From: Rhodoferax koreense | Lineage (GTDB): Bacteria; Pseudomonadota; Gammaproteobacteria; Burkholderiales; Burkholderiaceae_C | DNA length: 64,000 nucleotides | NCBI RefSeq assembly: GCF_001955695.1 | Contig: NZ_CP019236.1 | Span: 4,402,001 to 4,466,000 of the forward strand | Direction of reading: 5' to 3' | Shown here: positions 63,170 to 64,000 of the stretch, one piece after another | Position numbering within the stretch: position 1 is the first letter of the stretch | How the letters are laid out: every line of letters starts with the position of its first letter | Made by a program: the position numbers and the translations under genes | The notes under the pieces: model-generated | The model's input: the letters and a program-made list of their open reading frames with translations, nothing else | What the model was told of the DNA's origin: nothing | Database searches by the model: none

Positions 63170-64000
63170 TCACAAAGTGCCGTAACTGTGCAATCCGCTC
63201 AAAAACATGTTGACGCCGAGGAACGCGAAGCTCGTCACCGCCAGCCCCACCAGCGCCCACCAGGCGGCCACAGTGCCGCGCAGCCCCTTCATCAGCCGCA
63301 TGTGCAGCCAGGCCGCGTAGTTGAGCCAGACGATCAGCGCCCAGGTTTCCTTCGGGTCCCAGCTCCAGTAGCCGCCCCAGGCTTCGGCGGCCCACAGGGC
63401 GCCGAGCACCGTGGCCACGGTGAAGAAGGCGAAACCGACGGCGATGGACTTGTACATCACATCGTCGAGCACTTCGAAGCTCGGCAGCCGCGCGGCGATG
63501 CGCCGGCGGCCGAACACGATGCTGGCCACGATCAGCGCCGAAATCCCGAAGTACACGGCCCAATAACCGCTGCCGGCATCGCCCACGGTCTTGCGGAACA
63601 CCACCGGCTCGAAACACAGCACGATGCCCAGGAGCCACAGCGGCGCAAGCTTGTACCAGCGGGTTTGGCCAGCCTGCTGCTTGATCAGGTAGGCGAACGC
63701 CACCATGGCCGACAGCGCGAAGGTGCCGTAGCCGATGAAATTGGCCGGCACGTGCAGCTTCATCCACCAGCTCTTGAGTGCGGGCACCAGCGGCTGGATC
63801 TCGTGGGCCTCGCGCACCACGGTGTACCAGAGCAGGAAGCCGACCGCCGCACTCACCACCAGCATCACGAAGGCGCCGAGCGCACGCGTCTTGTACTGCG
63901 CCTCGAAGTAGAGGTAGAAGGCCGCAGTGAGCCAGGAGAACAGCACGAACACCTCGTACAGATTGCTCACCGGGATGTGGCCGACGTCGGCGCCGATCAG
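63170..64000 (-). CDS. ccsB: cytochrome c maturation protein CcsB (5' end cut by window)
   Basis: CcsB/ResC is the membrane partner of ResB in system II cytochrome c biogenesis, which carries heme to the periplasm. The visible part is about 276 residues. It includes several helices and the tryptophan-rich heme loop [15 protein letters not shown], plus conserved His in [11 protein letters not shown]. Reading frame continues through base 64000 ([18 protein letters not shown]), and the GTG at 63970 lies inside the protein, so the gene is partial here. A ResB partner is expected just outside the window. Confidence 0.95.
   Translation of the reverse strand: MIGADVGHIPVSNLYEVFVLFSWLTAAFYLYFEAQYKTRALGAFVMLVVSAAVGFLLWYTVVREAHEIQPLVPALKSWWMKLHVPANFIGYGTFALSAMVAFAYLIKQQAGQTRWYKLAPLWLLGIVLCFEPVVFRKTVGDAGSGYWAVYFGISALIVASIVFGRRRIAARLPSFEVLDDVMYKSIAVGFAFFTVATVLGALWAAEAWGGYWSWDPKETWALIVWLNYAAWLHMRLMKGLRGTVAAWWALVGLAVTSFAFLGVNMFLSGLHSYGTL

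Noticed and set aside
63170..63970. Complete ccsB starting at GTG 63970
   Set aside because: The frame continues to the window end with family-like sequence ([10 protein letters not shown]), so the gene is partial.

Overview
The window is a compact, high-GC bacterial chromosome segment whose gene content and order fit a betaproteobacterium of the order Burkholderiales, most likely the family Comamonadaceae. The main pointers are the long conserved chain gltBD-mla-ABC transporter-ibaG-murA-his-tat, the chain pilMNOPQ-aroK-aroB-dgt, a monomeric isocitrate dehydrogenase, short-form HisG, and short dispersed repeats that I associate from memory with comamonads. No rRNA, tRNA, CRISPR array, prophage or complete insertion sequence was seen, and no gene-free stretch exceeds 300 bases.

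Layout. At 0-7 kb: a small soluble histidine kinase behind glmU, a divergent DUF6279 lipoprotein, a small unknown gene, pdxA overlapping a Nif3-like gene with a 9-bp tandem repeat at its start, and an MFS transporter. At 7-8.3 kb: a membrane-anchored HtrA-type protease, separated by a strong bidirectional terminator from the end of the his-tat chain. At 8.3-21.3 kb (minus strand): tatC-tatB-tatA, a HIT protein, a small membrane protein, hisE, hisI, hisF, a sugar-phosphate mutarotase, hisA, hisH, hisB and hisC; then icd on the plus strand; then hisD and hisG. The his genes therefore form two blocks split by icd. At 21.3-24.6 kb: murA, ibaG and a two-gene ABC-2 exporter continue the minus-strand chain.

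At 24.7-33.3 kb lies an accessory block: a class-V aminotransferase (minus), then on the plus strand a LysR regulator, an SMP-30-type lactonase, a three-part TRAP transporter, an HMG-CoA-lyase-type enzyme and a CaiB/BaiF CoA-transferase. Together they look like an uptake and catabolic cassette for a lactone or hydroxy-dicarboxylate, activated as a CoA thioester and then cleaved. It interrupts the conserved chain, which resumes at 33.4 kb with mlaB-C-A-D-E-F (outer-membrane phospholipid transport) and gltD-gltB (glutamate synthase).

At 43.7-46 kb: a RAYT-type transposase-like gene that has lost its HUH histidines, with flanking repeats, a WxxGxW-repeat lipoprotein and a METTL25-like methyltransferase. 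At 46-56.7 kb (minus strand): DUF1415, dgt, aroB, aroK, a large A/T-richer Ig-like lipoprotein inserted between aroK and pilQ, and pilQ-P-O-N-M for type IV pili. At 57-64 kb: a class A penicillin-binding protein, cyaY, lptM, lysA, the periplasmic methionine-sulfoxide repair pair msrQ/msrP, and a ccsB-type cytochrome c maturation gene cut by the window end.

Most genes are housekeeping and tightly packed, with many 4-bp start/stop overlaps. The most unusual items are the catabolic insertion, the Ig-like lipoprotein coupled to aroK, the catalytically altered RAYT, and the tandem repeat in the Nif3 gene.
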